Source: Streptomyces sp. NWU339
GTDB lineage: Bacteria; Actinomycetota; Actinomycetes; Streptomycetales; Streptomycetaceae
Direction of reading: 5' to 3'
Length of the DNA: 64,000 nt
Assembly: GCF_003143855.1 (NCBI RefSeq)
Contig: NZ_QFRK01000009.1
Coordinates: 131,192-195,191 of the forward strand
Shown here: in pieces, positions 12,453 through 20,817 of the stretch
Layout: every line of letters starts with the position of its first letter
Numbering within the stretch: position 1 is the first letter of the stretch
Made by a program: the position numbers and the translations under genes
Notes under the pieces: model-generated
The model's database searches: none
Told to the model about the DNA's origin: nothing
The model's input: only the letters and a program-made list of their open reading frames with translations

Positions 12453-13538
12453 TCACCGGTCGCGCAGCCGTCCCGACTCCTCCAGCGTGCGCCTGACCGC
12501 GCCGGCCAGCCGGGGGCGGTCGCGTACGAAGCGGCGGGCGGCCCGTGCCGGTTCGCGGCTCAGCCGGTACACGGCCCCGCCCGGCACCGGGCGCACCACG
12601 GCGCCCTCGTAGACCGGCAGTTCACGGGTCTTGAACGAGTCCTTGTAACGGGCCGGCCCGCTGCCCAGGTCGACCAGGTGGACCCCGTCGGCCGCCGCCG
12701 CCTCCAGCATCCGCAGGTGCAGCACCAGCCCCGGGGAGTACTTGCCGTAGTCGCGGTCGTAGGCGGGGAACCACCAGGAGAGCACCGTGGGCGAGCGCAG
12801 CCCGAAGTGGGCGGCCACGGGGCGGCCGGCGGCGTACAGCACGGAGAGCAGTCCACGGCACTCGGGCTCGTCGCCGCCCGCGAGCCGTTCCACCAGAGCG
12901 GTGATCCACTGCTGTGCGAACCGGTCCCGGCGGCCGGTGCGCCGGTACTGGGCGGACTTCCAGCGCATCAGCGCCCGTAACGCGTCCGGGTCATGCGTGT
13001 CGTACACGAACCGCACCTCGCCGACCTGCCGGGCGAGCCTGCGCTCCTTGGCCAGGGTCTGCCGGAGGAATCCGGGGGCGGTCGCGCGCAGCCGTCGGGT
13101 GTAGGACTCGAATCCCTCGCCGATGTCGACGACGGGGCTGGCGAGTTCCTCGGTGGCATGCGGTACGAAGAGGTGCTGACCGGCCTCCAGATTGTCGAAC
13201 TCCCATGAGGAGAGGGCGCAGGCGGCCAGGAGGCGGCGGGGGTCGAGCCGGAGGCCGGGGCGCAGGACGGCGCCCTGGCTGTCCGACACGCCGAGGCCGA
13301 TGGCCCTTCCCTGTCCCCATGCCCCCCTCTCGTACGGAAAGAAGCCGACGGGTGTGCCGTCCTCCTCGAGTACGGCGACCCTGGCTCCCGGCCTGCCCTG
13401 CCCGACGGCCGCGGTGAACGCCGGGTCGAGGAACGGGTTCTCCGGTGCGCCGGATTCGCTGCGCAGATGTCTCCACGTCTTGTACTCGGTGGGGCCCAGT
13501 TCGTCCGGTCGCAGAACGAGAACGCGCTTTCGGGACAT
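12453..13538 (-). CDS. CelD/FemAB-like GNAT-superfamily acyltransferase
   Basis: 361 residues of the BcsL/CelD group, whose members transfer acyl groups in polysaccharide or cell-surface biosynthesis. The C-terminal half shows the double GNAT-like pattern: LLSVLYAAGRPVAAHFGL, then SWWFPAYDRDYGKYSPGLVL, then VDLGSGPARYKDSF, the last being the family hallmark. The PFLDPAFTAAVGQGRPGARV block near the N-terminus is also typical. The ATG at 13538 has AGGAG six bases upstream; a longer in-frame extension has none. No neighbouring sugar genes point to a substrate. Confidence 0.8.
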   Translation of the reverse strand: MSRKRVLVLRPDELGPTEYKTWRHLRSESGAPENPFLDPAFTAAVGQGRPGARVAVLEEDGTPVGFFPYERGAWGQGRAIGLGVSDSQGAVLRPGLRLDPRRLLAACALSSWEFDNLEAGQHLFVPHATEELASPVVDIGEGFESYTRRLRATAPGFLRQTLAKERRLARQVGEVRFVYDTHDPDALRALMRWKSAQYRRTGRRDRFAQQWITALVERLAGGDEPECRGLLSVLYAAGRPVAAHFGLRSPTVLSWWFPAYDRDYGKYSPGLVLHLRMLEAAAADGVHLVDLGSGPARYKDSFKTRELPVYEGAVVRPVPGGAVYRLSREPARAARRFVRDRPRLAGAVRRTLEESGRLRDR

Positions 13539-13670
13539 GGGGTCTCCTGTGTCGTCACGGTTTCGGGGACACGCGAAGGCCTGCCGCGTTGCATCGGCGT
13601 GCGGCGCGCGAGCGGCCACCGGAAAGTACGCGGGCCGCGCGGTGCAGGCCTCGGGCGGTACTGCGGTCGC

Positions 13671-14063
13671 TCAGCAGCGAAGAGTCTGTGATGCGGCTGC
13701 GTCGCGGGCCGGGCCCGCCGGTTCCGCGCCGCGTGGAGCACCCGGCGGGTACGGGGCGAGGACGCCTCGCTCGGAGGGAACCGCGTTCATCCGGCCGTCC
13801 GTCGCCGCCTGGTGCGCCGCTCCGGTCGCGCCCGCGGTCCTCGGCGAGCGTGCCAGGGGGCGGTGCAGGCAGGCGTCCTGCGTGCCGGGCGAGGGCTCGC
13901 GGACGCGTTGGGGCGCGGGGTCCTGGGCGGCCGTGGGGTGGGTCACCGTGTGCCGGTCCGGCGCCGTGCGCCGGTCCGCCACGTCGGCGACCACCGGCGA
14001 GCACAGGTGCGCGAGGAGTACCGACGTCAGCAGAACGATCGCCGCCGCCCATCGAGGCCGCAC
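13671..14063 (-). CDS. Hypothetical membrane-anchored or exported protein
   Basis: 130 residues starting at a GTG at 14063 with a near-perfect GGGAGGTG ribosome site six bases upstream. A single hydrophobic segment (about residues 4-23, WAAAIVLLTSVLLAHLCSPV) is preceded by VRPR, consistent with an uncleaved signal or an N-terminal anchor. The rest is Pro/Ala/Arg-rich and probably disordered, with two scattered cysteines. I recognise no family. The good ribosome site and N-terminal topology argue for a real gene; the low-complexity tail argues for caution. Confidence 0.5.
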   Translation of the reverse strand: MRPRWAAAIVLLTSVLLAHLCSPVVADVADRRTAPDRHTVTHPTAAQDPAPQRVREPSPGTQDACLHRPLARSPRTAGATGAAHQAATDGRMNAVPSERGVLAPYPPGAPRGAEPAGPARDAAASQTLRC

Positions 14064-14307
14064 CCGGTCACCTCCCGACGTGCATCCCGGCGGGGGCTGG
14101 CATACCGGGCCGGTACCGGGCGTCCCCCCCGGAACGTCCGCCCGGGACGCCTTCCAGTAGCGCCGAGCGCGTCCTGCCTCGTCAAGCCCCCGGCACCGCA
14201 ACGGGGCGCACTCTGCGCGCCCCGGCCGCAGCGCTCCACTGCCGCATCACCGGTCACGTCGTCGAACGCCGTCGGACACCGCCAGGTGTCCCCGGGGGAT
14301 CTACGGC

Positions 14308-14775
14308 TCAGGCGTTCGGTATGTGCCGGTGGGCCGAGCCCGCGGTGGTGCTGAAGCGGGTGCGGTAGGCGCCGGGGGTGACGCCGAGTTCGCGTTGGAA
14401 GACCCGGCGCATGGTTTCCGGACTGCCGAATCCGGCGGGCCGGGCGACGGCGTCCAGTGGGTCGGTCCCGGTCACCAGCAAGGTGCAGGCCGCTTCCAGG
14501 CGCACCTGTTCCACGAACCGCGCGGGCGAGGTGTCGGTCTCCGCCCGGAAGAGCCGGGTGAGGTGCCTGGGGCTGAGCCCGACCTGGCGGGCCAGGGAGC
14601 CGAGGGTGTGCTCGGCCGCCGGATTCTCGGGGAGGAGGTCCAGCACCGTGCGCAGCGCCGGGGTGCCGGGCCGGCCGATCCGGGCGCGGACACTGAACTG
14701 GGACTGCCCGCCCGGCCGGGCGAGGAAGACCACCAGGTGCCGGGCGACGGCACGGGCCGCGTCGGCGCCGTCCGG
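14308..14775 (-). pseudogene. C-terminal remnant of a GlxA-type AraC-family regulator
   Basis: The frame encodes the AraC-type DNA-binding half and the linker of a GlxA-family regulator: RAVARHLVVFLARPGGQSQFS, then LGSLARQVGLSPRHLTRLFRAE, then GFGSPETMRRVFQRELGVTPGAYR. Intact members have about 180 residues of DJ-1/PfpI-like ligand domain in front. Here that domain is missing, and no start codon with a ribosome site opens the frame. The homology stops at about 14775, just before the promoter region of the divergent protease gene, so an upstream deletion probably removed the 5' half. Confidence 0.6.
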
Positions 14776-14861
14776 CTTCGTCGCCCGCTCGGAGCCGACC
14801 GGATTTCCCGCATTGGCATGGACCTGATACTCCGGGCCCGCTAAGCTCTGCCCAAATCCGA

Positions 14862-14875
14862 TGAGAGCGCTCTCA
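14862..14875. promoter_or_regulatory. LacI-type operator palindrome upstream of S1 protease
   Basis: TGAGAGCGCTCTCA is a perfect 14-bp palindrome 51 bases before the protease start. It has the length, central CG and symmetry of LacI/GalR-family operators, and differs from the Streptomyces CebR box TGGGAGCGCTCCCA only at one symmetric position. No lacI-type gene lies in the window, so a distant regulator would be needed. Confidence 0.6.
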
Positions 14876-14926
14876 GATGCGGTTGTTCCACCCCCACCTT
14901 GCTGGAACGACGAAGGGCAACTTCCC

Positions 14927-16105
14927 ATGAGACGCACCCGATTCACGCATGCCTGCGTGGCCGCCCTGCTCATGCTCGGCAGCTGGACCGCGGCCGGCAC
15001 CCTGCCCGCCTCGGCGAGTGACACTCCCGACTCCGCCGAATCCGCCGCCCGGGCCGATTCCGCGTCGGCATCCGAGGCCCTGTTGCAGGCGATGCAGCGG
15101 GACTTCGGCCTGTCCCCCGCCCAGGCCGAGGCGCGGCTGGCCGCCGAACGACGGGCCACCGATCTCGAACCCGAGGCCGTCAAGACCGCCGGATCCGCCT
15201 ACGGCGGCGCCTGGTTCGACGCGAAGAGCGAGAAACTGACCGTCGCGGTCACGTCGGACGCGGACGCGTCTACGGTCCGTGACCTCCGCTCCTCCGGCGC
15301 GGCCGTCCGCGTCGTCGAGCACAGCGCACGGCAACTCGACGCGGCCATGTCCCGGCTGGATCGCCTCGACGCGCCTTCGGGTGTGAGCAGTTGGTCCGTC
15401 GACCCGACCGCCAACACGGTGGTGGTGAACGTCGTCGAGGGCGAACGGGACGACAACGATGTCCGTCGGTTCCTCTCCGAGGCCCGCGAGGCCGGACCGG
15501 TCACCGTGCGCACCGTGGAGGCCGCCGCGGAAACCTTCGCCGCGGGGACGGTGGGCGGCGACCCCTACTACACGGGCAACGTCCGTTGTTCCATCGGCTT
15601 CTCGGTGCACGGCGGCTTCGTGACCGCCGGGCACTGCGGTGGCGTGGGCGGCCAGGTGCGGGGCTGGGACGGCTCGTACATCGGCAACTTCCAGGGTTCC
15701 TCGTTCCCGGGCGACGACTACGCGTGGGTCAACGTGGGCAGCGGCTGGTGGACGGTTCCGGTGGTGCTCGGCTGGGGCACGGTCTCCGACCAGCTGGTGC
15801 GCGGCTCGAACGAGGCTCCCGTCGGCGCCTCGATCTGCCGCTCCGGCTCGACGACCCGCTGGCACTGCGGCAGGGTCCTGGCCAAGAACGAGACCGTCAA
15901 CTACAGCCAGGGCTCGGTGCATCAGATGACGAAGACGAGCGTCTGCGCCGAACCCGGCGACTCGGGCGGCTCGTTCATCAGCGGTGACCAGGCGCAGGGC
16001 GTCACCTCCGGCGGCTGGGGCAACTGTTCCGGCGGGGGCGAGACCTGGTTCCAGCCGATCAACGAGATCCTGAACCGCTACGGCCTGACCCTGCACACGG
16101 CCTGA
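14927..16105 (+). CDS. Secreted S1-family serine protease (streptogrisin-like)
   Basis: A 392-residue prepro-protease. A Sec signal peptide (about 1-31, ending ASA) is followed by an alpha-lytic-protease-type prodomain to about residue 205, then a chymotrypsin-fold domain of about 190 residues. The triad is H236 (TAGHC), D264 (DDYAW) and S346 (GDSGGS). Six cysteines in the mature part fit three disulfides (RCS/GHC, ICRS/WHC, VCAE/NCS). There is no C-terminal binding domain. The start at 14927 has GAAGGG about ten bases upstream. A LacI-type palindrome lies 51 bases upstream, suggesting nutrient control. A very strong hairpin follows. Confidence 0.93.
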   Translation: MRRTRFTHACVAALLMLGSWTAAGTLPASASDTPDSAESAARADSASASEALLQAMQRDFGLSPAQAEARLAAERRATDLEPEAVKTAGSAYGGAWFDAKSEKLTVAVTSDADASTVRDLRSSGAAVRVVEHSARQLDAAMSRLDRLDAPSGVSSWSVDPTANTVVVNVVEGERDDNDVRRFLSEAREAGPVTVRTVEAAAETFAAGTVGGDPYYTGNVRCSIGFSVHGGFVTAGHCGGVGGQVRGWDGSYIGNFQGSSFPGDDYAWVNVGSGWWTVPVVLGWGTVSDQLVRGSNEAPVGASICRSGSTTRWHCGRVLAKNETVNYSQGSVHQMTKTSVCAEPGDSGGSFISGDQAQGVTSGGWGNCSGGGETWFQPINEILNRYGLTLHTA

Positions 16106-16136
16106 CCGTCCCCCAACGGCACGTGGCACCGACGAA

Positions 16137-16179
16137 GCAAGCCCGGTTCCCGAACACATCGTTCGGGAACCGGGCTTGC
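16137..16179. terminator. 19-bp perfect stem-loop after protease
   Basis: Arms GCAAGCCCGGTTCCCGAAC (16137-16155) and its exact complement (16161-16179) enclose the loop ACATC, 31 bases past the protease stop. This is a strong terminator-type hairpin without a T-run. Confidence 0.85.
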
Positions 16180-16213
16180 GGTGGAGCGCTGGGCAGGCCT
16201 TGCACCTGCATCT

Positions 16214-16230
16214 CCCCGCAGGAAGCGGGG
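16214..16230. terminator. Second short stem-loop with T-rich tail
   Basis: CCCCGC-AGGAA-GCGGGG is followed by CGTCTTTCCTT on the plus strand, 34 bases after the first hairpin. It looks like a back-up terminator for the protease transcript. Confidence 0.45.
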
Positions 16231-16380
16231 CGTCTTTCCTTGGACCACCAACGCACGGCCTGGATCCGGGAGTTCCGGCGCCTTGACGTGCGTCAATCAT
16301 AACCACACTCGCCTCGGACAGTCACATCGGGCGGGTGAGCAGCGCGGGAGGTGGTCCGGTGGGTGCGGTGGCGCCGCCGG

Positions 16381-16983
16381 TCAGTCCCTGATCAGCACGG
16401 CCCGCGGCATCGAACCCGGCTGCCCTGCCGAGCCCGTCCGTTCCGCCTCGCCCGTGCCGGAGCGGGCGCCCGCGAAGTTCTTCTCGACCTCCGCCTTCTC
16501 CGCCGCGTTCGGGTAACGGTTGGTGCACGCGGTTCCCGCGCTGGAGCCGGACATCAGGCTGGAGCAGGGGCCCGGCTTGCGGTCCGGCAGGCCCAGGATG
16601 TGCCCGAGCTCGTGCGCCGAGATGCGGATCGTGTCGTACCCCTGGTTCACGGCCTGACGGCCGATGTAGACGGTGCCGCTGCCCAGACCGGTGGGCAGGG
16701 CGCGGGGCCAGCCGTTGTCCGCCAGGACCCGGACGTCGGCGCGCTGCCCGGGCGCGGCCGGGCGGAGTTCCACGGCGTCGACGCTCTCGTTCCAGACCGC
16801 CGCGCCGCGGTCGACGGCGGACCTGAACTCCGCGGAGCCGCTCGCGTCGTAGGTGAGCACGCGGGCGGCCAGGGGCTGCTCGGGCACACCGGGCGGGGCG
16901 GCCACGGCCTGGCCACTCGACAGCAGGGGGAAGGACATCACCAGAACCGTGGCCAGGCCTCCGGTCAGCGTACGGATGCGCAT
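16381..16983 (-). CDS. snpA: Snapalysin (M7 small neutral metalloprotease)
   Basis: A 200-residue secreted zinc protease of the Streptomyces snapalysin family. A Sec signal peptide covers about 1-29 (ending AVA). The M7 zinc motif HELGHILGLPD gives ligands H124, H128 and D134 with catalytic E125. Two cysteines (PGPCSS, TACTN) fit the family disulfide. The last 35 residues are a variable Gly/Thr-rich tail. The ATG at 16983 follows AAGGAGGT at five bases, one of the best ribosome sites here. The LysR-type regulator often found beside snpA is absent; the divergent neighbour is an aldo/keto reductase. Confidence 0.92.
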   Translation of the reverse strand: MRIRTLTGGLATVLVMSFPLLSSGQAVAAPPGVPEQPLAARVLTYDASGSAEFRSAVDRGAAVWNESVDAVELRPAAPGQRADVRVLADNGWPRALPTGLGSGTVYIGRQAVNQGYDTIRISAHELGHILGLPDRKPGPCSSLMSGSSAGTACTNRYPNAAEKAEVEKNFAGARSGTGEAERTGSAGQPGSMPRAVLIRD

Positions 16984-17227
16984 GGTCGACCTCCTTGTGG
17001 GGGAAGGACAGTCGTGCTCATGACACTCAGGGCCTCCCTGCCCGTCGGGCGAGGGCGGCAATCCGTCAATCGGCCCCGCCCGTCCGGCAACGCCCCCCGG
17101 GATTCAGAAGCCGTGTCGCTGAGTCCTGTGCGAAGGATCGGTTGGACTTCCGGATCACGCGGGGGCAGTGTGGACAGGGCTCCCACGTCCCACGGGACAT
17201 CCCTGCATCGCACCCGGAGAACACCAG

Positions 17228-18271
17228 ATGAACCACGTCATCAATCCCGAGCGCTACGACGGCACCATGCGCTACCGGCGCACCGGGCGTTCGGGACTCG
17301 ACCTCCCCCTGCTGTCCCTGGGCTACTGGCACAACTTCGGCGACGACCGGGCCTTCGAGACCCAGCGTGAGATCGCCCTGCGCGCCTTCGACCTCGGCAT
17401 CACCCACCACGACCTGGCGAACAACTACGGTCCGCCCTACGGGGCCGCGGAGATCAACTTCGGCCGGCTGATGAAGCAGGACCTGGCCCCGTACCGGGAC
17501 GAGCTGGTGATCTCCACCAAGGCCGGCTGGGACATGTGGCCGGGCCCCTACGGCCAGGGCGGCGGCTCGCGCAAGTACCTGCTCGCCTCCCTGGACCAGT
17601 CGCTGAAGCGCATGGGCCTGGACTACGTGGACATCTTCTACTCCCACCGGCTCGACGCCACCACTCCCCTCGAGGAGACCATGGGCGCGCTCGACACCGC
17701 GGTCCGCCAGGGCAAGGCCCTGTACGTCGGTATCTCCTCCTACGACGCCGAGCGCACCCGGCAGGCGGTCGCCATCCTCCGGGACCTGGGAACTCCGCTG
17801 CTGATCCACCAGCCGTCGTACAGCATGCTGAACCGCTGGATCGAGACGGAGGGACTGCTGGACGTGGCCCAGGAGGAGGGCTTCGGAATCATCGGGTTCA
17901 CCGCGCTGGCGCAGGGCCTGCTGACCGGACGGTATCTGGACGGTGTGCCGGAGGGGTCGCGGGCGACGCAGGGCAAGTCGTTCGACGCCTCATGGCTCAC
18001 GGACGACATGCTGCACCGACTGCGCGCCCTCAACGACATCGCGGCCCGCCGCGGGCAGACGCTCGCCCAGATGGCGCTGGCCTGGGCCCTGCGGGACCGG
18101 CGTGTCACCTCGCTGGTCATCGGCGCGTCCCGCACCGAGCAGCTGGAGCAGAACGTCGCCGCGCTGGAGAACCTGGACTTCGGCGACGAGGAGCTGGCCG
18201 AGATCGACAAGTACGCCACCGACGGCGGCGTCGACCTGTGGCGCGAGGCCCGTCTCGGCACCATGGGCTGA
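17228..18271 (+). CDS. Aldo/keto reductase, L-glyceraldehyde-3-phosphate reductase type (YghZ/Gpr)
   Basis: A 347-residue NADPH-dependent aldo/keto reductase of the AKR14 (YghZ) group, which reduces L-glyceraldehyde 3-phosphate and methylglyoxal. The AKR tetrad is visible as D62 and Y67 (HDLANNYG), K98 (STKAGW) and H140 (YSHRLD). The family-specific MRYRRTGRSGLDLPLLSLG opening, GWDMWPGPYG loop and closing VIGASRTEQLEQN cofactor-binding segment are present. The ATG at 17228 has GGAGA seven bases upstream. A TTGGAC-N18-CAGTGT pair (17142-17171) could be its promoter. Confidence 0.88.
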   Translation: MNHVINPERYDGTMRYRRTGRSGLDLPLLSLGYWHNFGDDRAFETQREIALRAFDLGITHHDLANNYGPPYGAAEINFGRLMKQDLAPYRDELVISTKAGWDMWPGPYGQGGGSRKYLLASLDQSLKRMGLDYVDIFYSHRLDATTPLEETMGALDTAVRQGKALYVGISSYDAERTRQAVAILRDLGTPLLIHQPSYSMLNRWIETEGLLDVAQEEGFGIIGFTALAQGLLTGRYLDGVPEGSRATQGKSFDASWLTDDMLHRLRALNDIAARRGQTLAQMALAWALRDRRVTSLVIGASRTEQLEQNVAALENLDFGDEELAEIDKYATDGGVDLWREARLGTMG

Positions 18272-18300
18272 GCCGGAGCACCGGCTCGTCCTCGCGCGGG

Positions 18301-18363
18301 ACGACCCCGGCCGGGGTCGTTCTCGGCGGCCCCGGCGCCTCCCTCTCCGGGACCGCCGGGGCC
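18301..18363. terminator. Two consecutive hairpins between convergent genes
   Basis: ACGACCCCGGCCGGGGTCGT (18301-18320) is a perfect 20-bp palindrome. GGCCCCGGCG (18328-18337) pairs with its complement at 18354-18363. They lie between the reductase stop and the stop of the substrate-binding protein gene on the other strand, so they can serve both transcripts. Confidence 0.75.
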
Positions 18364-18382
18364 CTCCGGGTGTTCGGCGCGC

Positions 18383-19669
18383 CTAACGCGAGGAGAGGTA
18401 CTTCTCGACGCCCGGGGCCGTGTGCGCCTCCTCGGCGTTCACCACGCTGCCGACCGCCTTCGCGTCGGGCTTGAGCACATACGTCTCGATGCTCGCCGGA
18501 CGGTCGACCTCGGAGAAGTCCTGCGCGGTGCCGAGGCCGGTGTCGGCGTTCTTCTGGGAGCGGTGCGCCTTGACCACGTCCTCGCGGCTGAGGCCGCCCG
18601 CCTCGCAGGCCGCCTTCAGGTCGGCGCCCATGAGCTGCGCGGCGTTGTAGCCGGAGAGCACTCCGGAGTCGACCGGCGAGTCCGGGTACTTCTTCTTGTA
18701 CGACGCCACCATGCGCTGCACGCCCGGCAGTTCGGAGCTGACGGCGGGCGCGGCGCTCACGATGTGCAGCATGGCCGCCAGCGCCGGTGCGGCGGGGGTC
18801 TCCATCAGCTGGGGCGCGTAGCCCGGCGCGCTGCTGACGACGGGGACGCGCAGGCCGCGGGAGGCGGCGACGCCGACGAGGGAGGCCGTCTGGGCGGGTC
18901 CCGCGCTGATCAGGACGGCCTTCACGCCCTCCTTGCGCAGGGCCGAGACCTGCGCGGACAGGTCGGTGTCCGTGGCCTGGATCTTCTGGCCGGCCACCTT
19001 CAGTCCGGCCTGCTCCGCCGCCCAGGTGGAACCTTCCAGCGCGTTGGCGCCGTAGTCGCCCTCGAAGTAGACGTGGCCGATGGTGTCGCCCTTCTTCAGC
19101 CCCTTGGTGCGGGTGAGGAAGTCGACCGCGGCGATCATGTCGACGTCGTAGGTGGTACCGAGGACCTGGATGGCCTCCTTGCCGAGCAGGGAGGCCGCCC
19201 AGGCCTGCGGGAAGGTGAGCATCCTGTCGCGCTCGATGTCGTCGAGCAGGGCGGCGACCACCGGCGAGCCGATGACCTGCGGCAGGGCGACGACGTCCGG
19301 GGCGATGTCGGCGTAGGCGGTGACCGCCTTCTGCACGTCGTAGCCGTGGTCCTTGACGACGATCTCCACCTCGCGGTCGCAGATGCCGCCGTCGGCGTTG
19401 GTCTCCTCGGCCCACATCTGCTGGGCCTGCACGATGCTCTTGCCGAGCGTGGCGTAGGGGCCGGTCAGGTCGGTGAGGGCGCCCAGCCTGATGGTCTCGG
19501 CGCTGACGCCGGGGCCGGTGCGGACGCCGTCGGCGGAGGCGCCGCCCCCGTTGCCGTCGTCCGCCTTGGAGCTGCATCCGGTGGCCGCGAGCAGCAGGGC
19601 GAGGGCGCCGGCGAGCGCGGCGGGGGCGGTGCGGCGCCGGTCGCGGGGCCGGTGACGCGTGGTGTTCAC
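18383..19669 (-). CDS. livK: ABC transporter substrate-binding lipoprotein (branched-chain amino acid/amide type)
   Basis: A 428-residue lipoprotein whose lipobox LAATGCSS places the acylated Cys at residue 32, after an Arg-rich n-region that could also be read by Tat. The body is the type-I periplasmic fold of the LivK/Peripla_BP_6 family: IRLGALTDLTGPYATLGKS start, then NADGGICDREVEIVVKD, then YKKKYPDSPVDSGVLSGYNAA. It should capture an amino acid, amide or short acid for the permease. Its GTG start overlaps the livM stop by GTGA with GGAG eight bases upstream. It is the last gene of the five-gene operon, while the binding protein often comes first. Confidence 0.9.
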   Translation of the reverse strand: MNTTRHRPRDRRRTAPAALAGALALLLAATGCSSKADDGNGGGASADGVRTGPGVSAETIRLGALTDLTGPYATLGKSIVQAQQMWAEETNADGGICDREVEIVVKDHGYDVQKAVTAYADIAPDVVALPQVIGSPVVAALLDDIERDRMLTFPQAWAASLLGKEAIQVLGTTYDVDMIAAVDFLTRTKGLKKGDTIGHVYFEGDYGANALEGSTWAAEQAGLKVAGQKIQATDTDLSAQVSALRKEGVKAVLISAGPAQTASLVGVAASRGLRVPVVSSAPGYAPQLMETPAAPALAAMLHIVSAAPAVSSELPGVQRMVASYKKKYPDSPVDSGVLSGYNAAQLMGADLKAACEAGGLSREDVVKAHRSQKNADTGLGTAQDFSEVDRPASIETYVLKPDAKAVGSVVNAEEAHTAPGVEKYLSSR

Positions 19670-20817
19670 GGGGTGTGCTCCTTGGATCGTGCGGCTGCGG
19701 CCGGTTGCGGGGGTGAGAAAGCTGAGTCGGCTGAGCCCGTGGCGGGGGCGCGGGGGCGGCTGCGTCCTACGCGGTCGCGGGCCCGACGGGCCAGGCCGTG
19801 CAGCCCGTCGGGCGCGTACAGCAGGACGAGGACGATCGCGGCGCCGTAGAGATAGCGGGCGGCCTCGGTGGGGCCCACGGAGCCCTCCCCCGATCCCGGG
19901 GCGGCCACCAGCGGGAGCTGGTCGGCGTAGCGGGTCATCAGCAGCGGGAGCGCGGTGACGAACACGGCGCCGGCGGTGGCTCCGGCGACGGAGCCGAGCC
20001 CGCCGATGACGATCATGGCGAGGTAGTCGACGGAGAGGACCAGGGAGAAGTAGTCCGGGACGACCCGGCGGAAGGAGAGTGCGAGGAGCACGCCCGCCAG
20101 GCCCGCGTACATGGACGACACCACGAAGGCCGCCGAGCGGTGGCGGGCGATGTCGACGCCCATCACCGCCGCCGCGGTCTCGCTGTCGCGCAGGGCGGCC
20201 AGTGCCCGCCCGGAACGGCCGCGCAGCAGGCCGCGGGCGGTGAACCAGGTGAACCCGAACAGCGCCAGGCCCAGGAACCACAACCGCTCCTCCGCGCCGA
20301 ACGGCACCCCGAGCACGGTCAGTTCGGGGTCGCTCTCCGCGAAGGTGAAGCCGCCGAGGGTGAGCGGGGGCACGGAGCGGCCGTTGAATCCGCCGGTGAC
20401 GGAGTCGGCGGTCAGCAGGACGTGATGGCCGAGGAAGACCAGGGCGAGGGTGGCGATGCCCAGGTAGATGCCCTTCACCCGGGCGGCGACGGGGCTGAAC
20501 AGCCCGCCCGCCGCTCCGGTGAGCACCACGGCGAGGAGCGCGGCGAGGGCCGGGGGCAGTCCCGGTCCGGGCTCGCCCGCCAGATAGGCGTAGCCGTAGG
20601 CGCCGACGGCGAGGAAGAAGGCGTGGCCGAGGGAGAGTTGTCCCGCCGTTCCGGTGAGCAGGGCGAGGCCGACGGCGCCGATGGCCGCCGCCATGGAGAA
20701 CAGGCCGATGCGGAGCCAGAAGGCGTCCAGGTAGAACGGCGGGAGGCACAGGACGGCGGCGAGGAGCAGGATGCGGGCCGGGCGGTGGGTCAGGACACCG
20801 AGGAGACGGTCAGACAC
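19666..20817 (-). CDS. livM: ABC transporter permease, LivM type
   Basis: 383 residues with eight to nine predicted membrane helices, of the LivM branch of branched-chain amino acid transporters. Recognisable blocks are LSLGHAFFLAVGAYGYAYL (the LivM/H channel motif), GRSGRALAALRDSETAAAVMGVD (the cytoplasmic coupling loop) and YLAMIVIGGLGSVAGATAGA. The C-terminal tail is Arg-rich and cytoplasmic. The GTG start at 20817 overlaps the livH stop by eight bases, so translation is coupled. Confidence 0.92.
   Translation of the reverse strand: MSDRLLGVLTHRPARILLLAAVLCLPPFYLDAFWLRIGLFSMAAAIGAVGLALLTGTAGQLSLGHAFFLAVGAYGYAYLAGEPGPGLPPALAALLAVVLTGAAGGLFSPVAARVKGIYLGIATLALVFLGHHVLLTADSVTGGFNGRSVPPLTLGGFTFAESDPELTVLGVPFGAEERLWFLGLALFGFTWFTARGLLRGRSGRALAALRDSETAAAVMGVDIARHRSAAFVVSSMYAGLAGVLLALSFRRVVPDYFSLVLSVDYLAMIVIGGLGSVAGATAGAVFVTALPLLMTRYADQLPLVAAPGSGEGSVGPTEAARYLYGAAIVLVLLYAPDGLHGLARRARDRVGRSRPRAPATGSADSAFSPPQPAAAARSKEHTP

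Noticed and set aside
16205..16235. CTCCCCGCAGGAAGCGGGG as a possible type I-E CRISPR repeat
   Set aside because: Only one copy is present, with no spacers or cas genes, and the position after the protease fits a short terminator hairpin.
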